Source: Halicephalobus mephisto
Lineage: Eukaryota; Nematoda; Chromadorea; Rhabditida; Panagrolaimidae
Reading direction: 5' to 3'
Length of the DNA: 64,000 nucleotides
Assembly (NCBI GenBank): GCA_009193035.1
Contig: SWDT01000049.1
Span: forward strand, 310,001-374,000
Both the position numbers and the translations under genes were made by a program. How positions within the stretch are numbered: position 1 is the first letter of the stretch; each line of letters opens with the position of its first letter. The notes under the pieces were generated by a model. That model did no database searches and was not told the origin of the DNA. It saw only the letters and a list, made by a program, of their open reading frames with translations. Below, in pieces: positions 10,436-22,795 of the stretch.

Positions 10436-10959
10436 TTTACTGAAAAGCTGAAATATCTATCGTTAAAATTAAATAAAAATAAAAACGTATTCATATATGA
10501 AAAACAAAAAAATTAAATTAAAATCATAAGTCTGGCCAGTATCCAACCAGCGCGATTCAAATTTTGAGTCTGTTAAATTTATCTGGCGTAGAAACTAAAT
10601 CATATATGACAAAAGAGCCTGAGCAATTTCCAGATTAAAACGGAAAACCTGGCAAGTATCCAACCAAACACGATTGAAATTTCCACTTCGCGGGGTTTGT
10701 CTGACACGACTCTTCCTCAAAATGGCGCGCAAAAAAAAATTCAAAAATTAACATTAATTTCCACATTGTTTATCCAACTTTTTAAAATCATCATTTATAT
10801 ACTTTTACAGTACATTAAAAAATGATAAAAATTCATTTTTCTTCAAACTCTATGGGATAATTTTTATCCTTCAGAGAAGAATCCAAAAAATTCAGATATG
10901 TTTAAAAATTTCCATCCATTTACGGACAAAAAAAAATTCTTTTAATTTAGAAGAATTAT
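10436..10959. promoter_or_regulatory. zyg-1 upstream region with E2F-like site
   Basis: Spacer between the zyg-1 start and the 3-prime end of the next minus-strand gene. Bases 10600-10730 are GC-richer. On the minus strand 10724-10733 reads TTTGCGCGCC, close to the E2F/DP consensus TTTSSCGC, about 290 bp before the zyg-1 ATG. E2F control would suit a cell-cycle gene; this is inferred from the word alone. Confidence 0.35.
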
Positions 10960-13900
10960 TTAAATTTCTTTAGCTGTTGTTAATTGTTGAGGCAAATATC
11001 CTTTAATCATGTTTGTTTGAGTTTTCGAAAAATACTGATCTCCGTCCTCTGCCGTAGGGGATTTCCTGTTAAAATTAGAATTAGCTGTAATCGGCCAATC
11101 ATTTTGTTCATTTAAATTAGATGAAAATTTTCCATTAAAACCAAAATTTCCATTTTCAATATTGACAGATGTGACACTTATTGCCTTAGGGGTCATAATT
11201 GGAGAATTTTTTTTTGAAAACAATTCTGATTTTTTTGCTTTTTCTAAAAGAAAAACATTACTTCTGGATTCTGATTCTCCAATTCTATCATATATAACAC
11301 CATCAACATAGAGCGTTTTTTTGAAATAATCTATGTTTTGTTTGTCGTTAAGTTCATCTCCCCAAACGAACGAAATTAATCCAAATTTTTTCGCTTTTAT
11401 AATCGGTGCCGGATCTCTTAGAACATCTTCAGAATGGAAATTCACTCCAATAATCCCACACCCTGCGGCAAAATTCACAGCCGTAAGTGACGTTCTTGTT
11501 CTTGGATCTTGGTAGGTCAGATGCCGAGTATCTGCTCCGCAACAAAGAAATAAAACTGGATATTTGTTTTGTTTCGTTGCAATCCTAAAAAACAATAATT
11601 AAATTTAAAAAAAACTAATTTCTTTAAAATTTTTAAAAATTATTTTTTCCATTTTTTAAAAATATTTTAAATTATTTCTTATTCAAATTATTTTTAATTT
11701 TTAAGATTTTCAATTATTTTTAATTTTTTTTATTTTAAAAGAATTTTAATTATTTTTTTTACTTTTTAAAAACTTCAAATTACTTTTTATTTTAAAAATT
11801 TTTAATTTTTAATTTTTTAAAAGATTTTTTATTTAAAAAAATTTCAAATCACTTCTTATTTTTTTTATTTTAAGAAATTTCAAATTACTTTTTATTTGAA
11901 ATTTTTAAAAAGTAAAAAAAAATTTCAAATTATTTTTTATTTAAAAATTTTTAAATATTTTAAATATTTTAAATTTTTTTACTTTTTTAAAATAAAAACT
12001 TACATCATGCATACATCAGGATCAAAACTAGAAAAAACAATTCTTCTAGAACCAGCATGAAGAAAAACATCTTTTAAAATCGCATCCATAAATTCATTAT
12101 GTTCAAAATAATTTTCACATTCATTAACACCATCGATTTGAATCATTGGAAATTTAATTTCAATATTAAAACCAACATCATTTGAAACTTTATTTAATGA
12201 TTCAACAAGTGTTGGAAATGGTCTATGTTCTTCTGCTTCATCGTGATTACCTGTTACTTTAATTACTTTTTCATAAAATTCTTGATTTGATGAATGTTTA
12301 ACATGATCAAGATACAGTAATCTTAATTGTTCTAATTTTAAATCTTTAATTGCTAATTGATATTCTTCTTTTTCTGCTGATCTTTTCGCAACTGACACCA
12401 TAACATGAAAATCATGAAAAATCACGGGAATTTTATCTTTTGTTAATTGTACATCAAATTCAACATAATCCGCTCCATTTTTAGCTGCTGAATTTAACGA
12501 ATGTAAAGTATTTTCTCTAGCACCGGCAAATTTCGTGTATGAATTCCCCATGCCCCTATGACCGACTTCCAAAGTAGTTCTTTTTTTCCAATGTTTAATA
12601 AAACTAATATCCATTTTGAACGGTGGATGTGGAACTTTTGCTGGACGAATAAACAAATAATCAAAATAAATTTTTCCAATTGGAGCTCCATTTTTAATAA
12701 GAAGAGGAACACTACTTTTCCCAAAAGTACTCGGCATAGTTGATGGAAGAGCATGACCGATGGCGATCAATTTCGGTTCATCCGTATCTGCTTTATAAAC
12801 TTCAATCCGAAAACTCTAAAAATTACAATATTTTAAATTCCCATAGAGCTTCAAATTAAAAAATTATGCAGAAAAATTGTCAAGATAAAAGTTCAATTTT
12901 AGAAAGTTTAGAGGTTAAAATAAAAAAAAACAGGGATATTTACGGATTAAAATCCAAAAAAACAGGGGGTTTAGGAATTCCAGTCCGAAAAAACAGGGAT
13001 ATTTAAAGGTTCAAATCCAAAAAACAGGGATATTTACGGGTTAAAATCCAAAAAATAGGGGGTTTAGGGATTCCAGTGACTTTAGGAGGTATTCATAGGA
13101 GCTTTGAGAGCTCAGTTTAACGTGATATAGAGGTTCATTATTAGAAGTTTAGAAATTCAGTCATCTTATGGAATCATTCCTAAAGAATTCAGATGTTCAA
13201 TCCCAAGAAATAAGAAGATTCATTCACAGAAACTTTAAAAATTACTTCAATAATGTTAAAAGTTCATATGTAAGACATCTAGAAATTTATCCACAGAAAT
13301 TTCTCTATTTATTATTTAAAAAAATCATTAAAATTAAAAAATAAAACCCACCAAGTACTCAACAGCAACAGAATAAGTTCGAAAATTAAAATAATCAATT
13401 CCATTTCTGAAAATTTCTCCAAATTTTTCTTGTTCTTTAAATTTCGGTTCGTCTTTGCTCAATGCCTAAAAATCATCCGATTACATACAGTAATAATAGA
13501 GAACTTTTAAAAAAGCCCAGATTGAAAAGACAAGACAGGAAAGCCCGACTTCTTGAGGCGCTGTAAAATAAAAAATTTCTTTAGCATTACAAGTATTTAA
13601 AAATACATAATTATATATAAAAATATACTTAAAAATATAAATTTATATATAAAAATATACTTAAAAATATAAATTTATATATAAAAACATAAATTTATAT
13701 ATAAAAACATATTTAAAAACATAAATTTATATATAAAAACATATTTAAAAACATAAATTTATATATAAAAATATATTTTAAAATACATAATTATATATAA
13801 AAATATATTTTAAAATACATAATTATATATAAAAATATACTTAAAAACATAAATTTATATATAAAAATATATTTTAAAATATAGATTTATATATAAAAAT

Positions 13901-15468
13901 ACATTTAGAAATATATAAATATATTTTAAAAAATCAAAAAAACGCCTCAAAAGGCCGCTTAGTTAAATAATAACCTTATTAATTTTAAATCCAGACGACT
14001 CTGAAAAGCTTGCACAAAGGATAAGGATGAGCGCTGCAAGTCCGATAAAAAACAAATCGGACTTGTTTCAAACTTATTTGATCATGTGCTTACGGCAATT
14101 TCGGCAATGGAGTAACTAAAAATAGGAGATGTAGGTTCATCTAAGGTGTCTTCTGGATCATCGTCGTGGGGAATTGAATCCTGCAAAATTTTTATTTAAA
14201 ATATTTTTAAAATTAAAACTTACATCCCAATTTCGTAAATCTACAGGCACAACTTTGATTTTGTACTCTGGTTGGATGTGTTTTGATTTGTAAAATTTTA
14301 AAGCATCTCCGTGGATTCTTAGATGAATGGCATTCTGGTGTTCTCCGCCAAGCCAACCATCGCTGACCATTTCCCGACCTCCTAAAATTTATATAAAATA
14401 ACAGTCATATAATAAAAATAACAACAAAACAGTAATCACATGATTATAAAAAAATTCATATATGAACTTTCCATAAAACGATCCTACCGCGAATTTTCAG
14501 AACTTTATAAAAACTGAACTATTTCGCAATTTTGTTTTTTAACAATTATTTCGTAATTTTTCAGTTTCATAATTAATCCTATTCTATATTGTAAAAATCA
14601 AAAATGTTCTTTTCACGAAACGGTCTCGACATGAAATTTTAGGATTTTTTGAAATCAAGTAGAAATTTTAGGATTTTTTGGAATCAAGTAGAAATTTTAG
14701 GATTTTTTGAGATCAAGTAGAAATTTTGGTTTTGCACAATTTCGTAATTTTACACAGTAATTAATATCCAACTTACCATGAAATCCAAAAATATCGTTGA
14801 CTTTAGCTCGACAAACACCATTTTTTGTTGCTTCAACCGCTGGCAAAACACACCGAGAATTCAGATGAGTTTCCCATTTTCGAATTATCATTTCTTCATT
14901 TTCGGCATCCGTGTGGAGATAATAAGCGATAAAATACCGGAAATTCAATTTTTGGACTTCTTCTAAAGTCACAGCGCCCGTAAAAATTCTGAAAAATCCA
15001 ATATTATACAATTGTAAAAAATTAAATTTTTTAAATTACTTTGATAATTTTTAAAAATCGATAAAAATTAACATAAATGATAATTTTGTACATTGTAGTT
15101 ATTTCGTCATCGAAAATAGTAAAAAATTATATATGAACTTTCTAAAAAATGGTCCTGACGCGAATTTGTAGAAGATTTTAAAAATTAAAAAAACGCAAGT
15201 AGTTATTTCGGACGATTTCGTAATCAGTAAAGTATTGTAAAATTGATCAATTAACATTGTTACGAAATCGTTTCGAGACAAACTTCCGGAATTGGAGGTC
15301 TTCAACGTTATCAAACACCCACCCGTCATCGTTCTTCGCCAATCTCGGAGCTTTGGCAGGTTCCCAGTTGCCCAATTGCTCGTGATTTCCGGTGACGAAA
15401 ACAAAATCACCTTCACGGAGGTCCGATGCCGTCACAGCAAAGTGAACAGTGAACGTGTTCCTCTGCAT
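10960..15468 (-). CDS. GPCPD1-like glycerophosphodiester phosphodiesterase with CBM20
   Basis: Hydrolyses glycerophosphodiesters such as glycerophosphocholine to glycerol-3-phosphate and the free alcohol. Seven exons in phase: 15468-15317, 14988-14777, 14381-14224, 14180-14094, 13465-13352, 12815-12004, 11584-10960; 719 residues. N-terminus: a CBM20 carbohydrate-binding module ([16 protein letters not shown], then FRYFIAYYL and KWETHL). Middle: [16 protein letters not shown], as in human GPCPD1. C-terminal GDPD barrel: [49 protein letters not shown] and QNKYPVLFL. The ATG at 15468 was chosen because an in-frame TGA lies just upstream; splicing at the cag ending at 15463 from an exon near 15895-16035 would give a longer N-terminus. 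C. elegans has two such genes (gpcp-1, gpcp-2); I cannot say which this is. Confidence 0.93.
13590..13925 (+). repeat. AT tandem array in the GPCPD1-like intron
   Basis: About a dozen ~30-bp units of the type acataaatttatatataaaa. The array lies in the intron between exons 14180-14094 and 13465-13352. No coding or splice signals were seen inside it. Confidence 0.8.
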
Positions 15469-15894
15469 GAAAGACAGTTTTGGTCACTCGTATTTGCCTA
15501 AAAATAAAAAATAAAAATTAATAAAAAAAAAAATAAAAAATAAAAAAAAAAAATCATTATACACGATAAAAACCAAAAATGAACTTATTTATGAAATGGT
15601 CCCGACGCGAATTTCTAGAAATAGAAACTAAAACAATTTGTGTGATGTCTTCTGACTAGGTTATTTCGTAATCAGTTATATATAATAGAAATCACATGAA
15701 TTTCTTGCGAAATGGTCCCGACGCGAATTTCTAGAAGGTGTTAGAGACGATTTAAAAGTGCGGTTTTTTACATTATTTCGTAATTTTGTGCAATTTTACA
15801 GTCACCTATGTATTTAAAAAACCACATGTAAGCCTTCTTACGAAATGGTCCCGACGCGAATTTCTAGAAGGTTTTAGAAGTTAAAAGTGCTTAC

Positions 15895-16035
15895 ACGAAA
15901 ATTTTCACTTTGCCGGGGGGTATTTCGTAATCTAGCCCGCCTCCGTAATTGATATCCCGGAAGTACCCCACTTCGATGGATCTAGAGACCTCCAAATTGT
16001 GATATACAGGGTACCTAACCCTCTGTCTACCTTCT
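15895..16035 (-). other. Candidate extra 5-prime exon of the GPCPD1-like gene
   Basis: A GC-richer block open on the minus strand, with pieces such as YHNLEVSRSIEVGYFRDINY and EIPPGKVKIF, ending at a gtgtaagc donor-like sequence. Cutting right after TTC gives phase 0, which would join in frame to the CBM20 exon at 15462. It could be an N-terminal extension, an alternative first exon, or the tail of another gene. I do not recognise the peptide. Confidence 0.4.
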
Positions 16036-16223
16036 AAGGTCAATTTTCATATATGAAACTATCAATCTAAGTCGAAAGTTACAACATCTAAATAATCAGT
16101 TTTTTAGGTAAAATTTAAAAAGAAATTCATCACGGAAACTCAATTAGTGACATTGTGACTTATATCGAGAACATAAAGCATAAAAGAAATAAAAAAAATA
16201 AAAGAAATAAAACAGATAAAACT

Positions 16224-16271
16224 GCGACCGACCAGACATGCACTAAAAATGCACTGGTCTGGTGCAGTCGC
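16224..16271 (+). other. Imperfect hairpin in a GC island
   Basis: GCGAC, CCAGAC and TGCA on the left pair with TGCA, GTCTGG and GTCGC on the right around an A-rich loop, with small internal loops. It sits in an AT-rich spacer next to a GC-rich stretch (gcttctggccccgcccac). No gene is assigned. Confidence 0.4.
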
Positions 16272-16479
16272 CCTGGCTTCTGGCCCCGCCCACTCGTGTT
16301 CCGGTCGAAGATTAGTTTGATCACGAAACATCAATATTTTCAAATCATAAACAATACTTTTATTTGTGACGTCAAATAGAAAAAAGATGTTTACATTGTA
16401 GAAAGTTATAAATCAAATTACAGTAACCTCTTCATACATCAAATCAGGTTTAAAAACCTATTTATATCTTAAGATATCA

Positions 16480-16730
16480 TACAATCAGGTTAAAACAGAA
16501 TTTTCATATATGAAACCAGGTTAAAACAGAATTTTCATATATGAAATTAAGTTTAAAAAGTACTTTCATATATGAAATCAAATTTAAAAAGTGTTTTCAT
16601 ATATGAAATCAGGTTTAAAAAATATTTTCATATATGAAATCAGGTTTAAAAAATATTTTCATATATGAAACCAGGTTAAAAAAGTATTTTCATATATGAA
16701 ACCTAATTTAAAAAGGGTGTTTATATGGTA
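16480..16730 (+). repeat. TTTCATATATGAAA tandem array
   Basis: Eight or more units of ~33 bp, each with the palindrome TTTCATATATGAAA followed by a variant of tcaggtttaaaaaatatt. The same palindrome occurs singly in spacers and introns elsewhere in the window (for example near 31480). Confidence 0.9.
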
Positions 16731-17056
16731 GGATGTTGTAAAATTGAGAAATCATAATTTTACATATATGAACTCGGATTTAAAAAGAATTTCTATATCA
16801 TGTGAAATTGTAAAACAAGTTTAGTACTATTTTTGATATATGAAATCAACTTGAAAAAGGGTCTTTATATAGCGTGAGATCATAAAATCAACTCGGGACA
16901 GACAAAGCGCTTTTAACGTTTCCCAAAGTCTGGCGACGAAGGAAGTCAAGCTGTCGCGTGGTTGACGATGACGATGACTTTTAGCGAAGAAAGAAATCTA
17001 TCCCGAAACAAATGACTGACATTTGTCGAATTTATCAAAGAAGAAAATGATTTCAG

Positions 17057-18512
17057 ATCGGTCAATACCACGTGGGAGAGTCGTCAGAAGCTCAGAATAA
17101 ACAGGAAAAACTGGTGCAGGAAATAGACGTGCACGTTGATTATGTTAGGTACATTTCTCACAGGAAATAAAACTGACCAAAAAATATCAACTTTGTTTTA
17201 TTTCGAGAATGAAAGACAGTTTTTTAAGAAAAAGTAAAATCAAAAAAAAATATAACTTGAAAAATAAAACTGGTCGAGACAATACCAGTTTTTTTAAGTT
17301 CAAAGACAGTTTTTCCGGAAATGATAAGTTTATTTGATATGCATGTCCAGACAAAATAAAACTGGCCGGAATCATGTCAGTTTCGTTTTTTCCAAGTTAA
17401 AGGACAGTTTTTCCGAGTTAAAGGACAGTTTTTCCAAAAATGACTGACTTATTAGATATGTCTGTCCAAAAAACAACAAAACTGACCAAAATCGCGCCAG
17501 TTTTGTTTTTTAACAAATAAAAACAGTTTTTTTCAAAATAAATTTATTTGTCCGAAAAAATTAAAATATCGGTTTTGTTTTATTAAAATTTGGTTTTTTT
17601 CGAAATCGATGGAATTAAAAAAGAAATAAAGGACTACAGCAGGAGAAACGAAATCGAGACAGGACTAGCTAGTCGTTCTCTGCCCGATCGCACTGCTCGC
17701 ACCGACATCAGGAAAAATGTCAACGAAAAAAACTTTAAAATTTACGAAAAAATTTTGAATTAATGGAAAACTTTAATTTTGTAAAAAATTTAAAGTTTAT
17801 GAAAAAATTTAAATTTATGAAAAAATTTAAATTTAAAAAAACTTTAAAATTTATTAAAAAATTTAATTTTATATAAAAATTTTTAATTTTATAAAAAATT
17901 TTAATTTTATAAAAAACTTTAATTTTATATAAAAATTTTTAATATTATGTACTTGAACAAGGACAAACTACTTTGAATCTTTGGTCGAACATTATCATTA
18001 TTTAAGAAAAAAATCAAAGCCGTAAATGATTCTTGATGAAAGACGAAATGAGACCACTTTGGAAAGACAAAAACTGAAAAATCAGCATTGATTCTCACAA
18101 AAAAATTTAGATTTTTGTAAACAAATAAATTTAAAAATAAAATTAAGTTTTATAAAAAAGTAATTTTAAAAAGTAAATTTTTATTAAAAAAAATAATTTA
18201 AAAAAATAAATTTTTATTAAAAAAGTAATTTTAAAAAGTAAATTTTTATTAAAAAAAATAATTTTAATTTTATAAAAAAATTATTAAAAAAAAGTAATTT
18301 TAAAAAGTAAATTTTTATTTAAAAAAGTATTTTAGTTTTATAGAAAAATTTTATTAAAAAAGTAATTTTAATTTTTGCAAAAAATCTAGATTTTCGAAAA
18401 AAAATCATTTTAGATGTCTATAAAATCAATAAAAATAAACAATTTCAAATATTTTGTCTAGACCACAAAGAAGGAGGAAAAACAGTCGAGCAGACCCAGA
18501 ATGATGACATAG
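17057..18512 (+). CDS. Unrecognised plus-strand gene, three candidate exons
   Basis: Three GC-richer exons join in consistent phase: 17057-17148 (tttcag before, gtac after), 17640-17718 (ctacag before, gtcaac after) and 18462-18512 (gtctag before, ending in TAG). Pieces read IGQYHVGESSEAQNKQEKLV, NEIETGLASRSLPDRTARTD and KKEEKQSSRPRMM: hydrophilic, with no membrane segment. An upstream exon near 16885-16935 is possible. The middle exon recalls the spacing of PKA-inhibitor peptides but lacks their RRNA/S core, so I do not call that family. In another phase the third exon reads ...NDDIAVPRALE and ends at 18535. The splice choices are mine and unsupported by transcripts. Confidence 0.4.
17180..17600 (+). 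repeat. CAGTTTT-rich degenerate array
   Basis: Repeated blocks of gacagtttttcc and aaaactgaccaaaat with inverted versions such as gccagttttgtttt. It lies in the intron of the candidate gene at 17057-18512. Period is roughly 60-110 bp and irregular. Confidence 0.6.
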
Positions 18513-18605
18513 CAGTGCCGAGGGCACTGGAATAAAGCTTTCAAAGCCCACATCGCATGACCAGTAACCGCTTTTAGTCGTCTTTCAGTCCCTTCCCCTT
18601 AGGCA

Positions 18606-18793
18606 TATTTAAGCAGAAGGGCTTTTCAGACAGCTTTCCTCACGTACTTCTCTCGGACTAAACCCACAAAGTTTAAAAATTCTTCGATTTTCAACCAAAA
18701 CTATTTTCTAAAATGTCAGGTGGTGGAATGGTCGGAAAAATAAAATCCGAATTACCGTATACTTTCCAGAATAATAATAAAAATCAATTTTAA
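18606..18793 (+). promoter_or_regulatory. TATA-like promoter followed by a short orphan ORF
   Basis: TATTTAAG at 18606-18613 in a GC-richer block, with a leader and then aaaATGTCAGGTGG at 18713. The ORF starts MSGGGMVGK and stops at 18793 after entering the tandem array. If real, 18713 could begin a first exon ending near 18730 (ATG followed by gtcgga), but no matching downstream exon was found. Could be a decayed or truncated gene start. Confidence 0.35.
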
Positions 18794-19255
18794 AAAAATC
18801 CGAATTACCGTATACTTTCCAGAATAGTAATAAAAATCAATTTTAAACAAATATTTTTAATTTAATAAATAAATAAAATCCGAATTACCGTATATTTTCC
18901 AGAATAGTAATAAAAATCAATTTAAAAAAAAATAATTTTAATTTAATAAAAAAATAAAATCCGAATTACCGTATACTTTCCAAAATAGTAATAAAAATCA
19001 ATTTTAAACAAATATTTTTAATTTAATAAAAAAATAAAATCCGAATTACTGTATAACTGTCAAAATAGTAATTAAAAATCTATTTAAAATTTTTTTTAAA
19101 TTAAAAAAAAATCCGAATTACCGTATAACTGTCAAAATAGTAATAAAAATCAATTTTAAAAAAATATTTTTAATTTAATAAATAAAATCCGAATTACCGT
19201 ATATTTTCCAGAATAGTAATAAAAATCAATTTTAAAAAAATATTTTTAAAAATTA
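18745..19255 (+). repeat. 70-80 bp tandem array
   Basis: Seven units beginning aaatccgaattaccgtatac, then tttccagaatagtaataaaa and an AT tail. The first unit overlaps the orphan ORF. Units carry TACCGTA, a form of the TACNGTA word. Confidence 0.9.
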
Positions 19256-20040
19256 AAATAAATTACAAAAATATTTAAAATAAACATTTTAAAAATAAAT
19301 AATTTTATTAAATTTTTCGAAATGGAAAAAATGATTAAAAATTTAATAAAAAATGAATTCCGAGTTACCGTATGCTTATGACGATAATAATTAAAAATTA
19401 ATAAAATATTTAATTTTAAAAAAATAAAAATTGAATTAAAAAATAAAAAATTTATTTAAAATAAAATTATAAAAATTATAAAAATTACAAAATTTTAAAA
19501 ATTATAAAAATTATAAAATTTTAAAAATTATAAAAATTATAAAATTATAAAATTATAAAATATTTAAATTCAGGAAGTAGAAATTCAAAACAATTTTTAA
19601 AATTAAAATCTTTTTATTAAATTTTCTTCGAAAAATAATTTAATAAAAATAAAGAATTTGATCATGATGACACAATAGTTTGAAAATTGTAAATTGAAAA
19701 CATTGAAAATGGAATTCCAAGAAATACTGTCATTCGGATAAAATACATTCGTGATAAAAATCTTTTTAAAAATTAAAAATTAAATTTTTTGAAGAATAAA
19801 TTAATCAAAAAATTAAAAAAAGACCTAAACAGGATTTAAATCGTATAACGGTTGGAATTAAACTAAAATCCCTCAGGCAATGATTTTTTAAAAATTATAA
19901 AATTAAAAATTATTTTAAAAAATTTTTTGAAAAACGATAAATTTGAAAAATTAAAATTATTTAATCCGGATCTAGATGGGATATTAATCGAAATTGAACT
20001 GTAAATAAAATAATCAAGGACCAGGTCCCTTTTCCTGGAA
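19256..20040. other. AT-rich spacer without a recognisable gene
   Basis: Mostly A/T runs and attataaaattataaa stretches. No credible exon or RNA gene was seen. A GC-richer island follows at 20030-20140; it is open on both strands and cannot be oriented. Confidence 0.6.
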
Positions 20041-20149
20041 GCAGTGCTGCTGAGTTGGACGTACAATTGTGACGACATTGATCAAGGTCGGGTCCAAAGA
20101 TCACCTCCAGATACCGACCATTCTGAATCTACTTAGAAAACGCAACTTT

Positions 20150-21195
20150 TGGTTTTTTAAAAATCATAAAATGTAACACAATGGTCAAATTTTCATGAAT
20201 ATTCGATTTTTGCGACGGAAATTAAAAAATAATAGTGATGATTTTCATTTTTTTAATAAACTAAAAGTTAAGTTTTTTTTATAAAAATTTTGGATAGTGT
20301 CCATGTCCAACACAAATCAGGGTTTTCCAGTCACTATCCGAAATTTATTGGACCTGTCAAAATCACTATCCAAAAATGATTTAAAAGTACAAAAATATAG
20401 CTTTTTGTTTTTAAAAAATTGTGAAATATAACAAAAAAGTAACACAATGATCGAAATTTTTATAAATATTTGATTTTTGTGACGGAAATTAAAAAATAAT
20501 AGTGATGATTTTTATTTTTTTATTAGACCAAAAGTTATGCTCTTTTTGTGCTGATATCAGTGGATTGTATGTGATATATCGGTACCTTAAAACGGTTCTA
20601 ATGTATCAGATACATTAAATTCAATCCACAGTTGCATTAAATTAATATAAAAAAATATAACTTTTAATCCAGTAACAATTGCGAAATGTAACAAAATCGT
20701 CAAATTTTTATAAATATTTGATTTTTGCGACGGAAATTAAAAAATAATAGTGACGATTTTTATTTTTTTATTAAACTAAAAGTTAAATTTTTTTATAAAG
20801 AGTTTGGATAGTGTTTATGTCGAACTGAAATCTGGGCTTCCTAGTCACTATCCGAAATTTATTGGACCTGTCAAAATCACTATTCAAAAATAATCTAAAA
20901 GTACAAAAATATAACTTTTAGCCCGGTAACAATTGCGAAATGTAACAAAATCGTCAAATTTTTATAAATATTTGATTTTTGCGACGGAAATTAAAAATAA
21001 TAGTGACGATTTTTGTTTTTTATTAAACCAAAAGTTAAATTTTTTTATAAAGAGTTTGGATAGTGTCTATGTCGAACTGAAATCTGGGCTTTCTAGTCAC
21101 TATCCGAAATTTATTGGACCTGTCAAAATCACTATCCAAAAATGATTTAAACATACAAAAATACAAATTTTAATCCAGTAACAATTGCGAAATGT
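20150..21195 (+). repeat. Composite array of alternating palindromic elements
   Basis: Three to four ~240-260 bp units. One part is bounded by taacttttagyc and actaaaagtta and contains gtaacaattgcgaaatgtaac. The other is bounded by ttttggatagtg and cactatccaaaa. In the copy around 20540-20640 the second part is replaced by a different palindrome bounded by gtggattg and caatccac. Part of the first element also occurs inside a chemoreceptor intron near 46750-46860. Inverted ends and dispersal suggest MITE-like elements amplified in tandem. Confidence 0.75.
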
Positions 21196-21359
21196 GGTAT
21201 TTTTATATTTGGTATTTGTGACAGAAATTGTGACCCGAAAGTTACACTTTTTTGTCTATTTAAAAAATCAAACAAAATTTAAAAAATTAAATTTAGAATT
21301 TTTTAAAGTTAAATATTTTTTTGAAGAACAGCTTAGTAAAGATAAAAAAAATGAAAAAT

Positions 21360-21520
21360 GAATATGAAGGCGGATCCTAATCTCCGCAGTGCTGCTCTTC
21401 AACCTCCAAAATGGAAGAGGTTTATATTTGTCGATTCATCGATTGTTTACTTTTTTGAATATCATACTGTTTTAAGTCCAAAAATAAGCGTTATTTCGAA
21501 ATCGTCTAAACCAGAATGTT
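21360..21520 (+). other. GC-richer open island, possible exon
   Basis: The plus strand is open from the ATG near 21366 through MKADPNLRSAALQPPKWKR and on to a TAG near 21520, with a donor-like ggaagag/gtttat inside. No similarity was recognised and there is no partner exon, so it is reported only as a candidate. Confidence 0.2.
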
Positions 21521-21529
21521 AGAAAATTT

Positions 21530-22080
21530 TAAAACTTAAAAAAATTAAAAAATTAAAACTTAAAAAAATTAAAAATTTAATTTAAAAAAAAAATAAAAAT
21601 TTTAAAACTTAAAAAAATAAAAAAATTTTAATTTAAAAAAATAAAAATTTTAATTTAAAAAAAATAAAAAATTTTAATTTAAAAAAAATAAAAAAAGTTA
21701 AATTTAAAAAAAATAAAAATTTTAATTTTAAGAAATCAAAAATGAATATTTTTTAAATTTTGACAAAAATTTTGAAATCATTTTTTTAAAATTTTTAAAA
21801 TGTAACTTATTTTTGGAAAATATTAATCGAATATTTAGCACTTTATTTCAGAACATTTAATACTGTCATTGAGGAAAAAATAATTATTAAAAATTAAAAA
21901 TTATTGAAAATTAAAAAATTGAAAATTATTAAAAATTAAAAATTAAAAATTGTTAAAAATTAAAAATTATTAAAAATTAAAAAATTGTTAAAAATAAAAA
22001 ATAAAAAATTGTTAAAAATTAAAAATTAAAAATTGTTAAAAATTAAAAATTATTTTACAAATAAATGCGACCCAAAAATT
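21530..22080. other. Low-complexity aaaaatttaa spacer
   Basis: Nearly pure runs of aaaaattaaaaatt and aaaaattttaattt. No splice-bounded open stretch, hairpin or RNA gene was seen. Confidence 0.7.
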
Positions 22081-22387
22081 AACCCTTAATTGAAAAATAC
22101 AAAAAATGCAAAACCGAAGGAATACTGTAAGCTCAAAAAACTGTCATGTTAACAGGATTCTGAAATGCAATTGGAATTTGACTGGAATCTCAGGAATTGA
22201 GCAAGCAATCGGGATACGGTAGAAATGAGAAGAATTCAGCTGTCTTGGTTGGACCAGAAATTAACTGATACTGTCTTCGTTAATTACTCTGAAATAATTT
22301 TTATTTAAAAATCACAATAATCATTAAAATTTGTTTAAAACTTTTTGTAAATTAAATTACAAAAAAATGTTTACAATAAAATCTTAA

Positions 22388-22710
22388 AAAGTAGTCTCGA
22401 GAGGAATTTTCAGAACATTCCAGTCGGGACCAAAAAGGAGAAAATTTTAGGTACTTTCGAAAGATTCTAAGTCATGTTATTGTAAAAACAGAAATATAAA
22501 TTACAAAATTTTCAAATATGGTCTCGAGAAGAACTTTCAGAACATTCCAGTCGGGACCAAAAAGAAGAAAATTTCGTGTTTAAGTACTTTTGAAAGATTC
22601 TAAGTCACGTTAATATAAAAGCAGAAATATAAATTACAAAATTTTCAAATATGGTCTCGAGAAGAATTTTCAGAACATTCCAGTCGGGACCGAAAGTTAT
22701 AAAATTCTAC
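22388..22710 (+). repeat. Three-copy ~120-bp tandem repeat
   Basis: Three copies of gtctcgagaagaattttcag then aacattccagtcgggacc and an AT-rich tail. The copies are 85-90% alike by eye. The unit resembles the cgacgcgaatttctagaagg blocks near 15600-15880. Confidence 0.85.
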
Positions 22711-22795
22711 AATTAAATCATTCTGTAAAATCCTAAAAGCTTAAAATACATTCTTAGAAATTTCAGAACCTTATATGAAATTCTACCATCATTAA

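Noticed and set aside
17640..17718. PKA-inhibitor peptide
   Set aside because: Spacing is loosely similar, but the arginine-arginine-asparagine-Ala/Ser pseudosubstrate core is absent.
20030..20140. Coding exon on either strand
   Set aside because: The island is open in a plus-strand frame and a minus-strand frame with plausible peptides in both; no phase-consistent partner exon decides between them.
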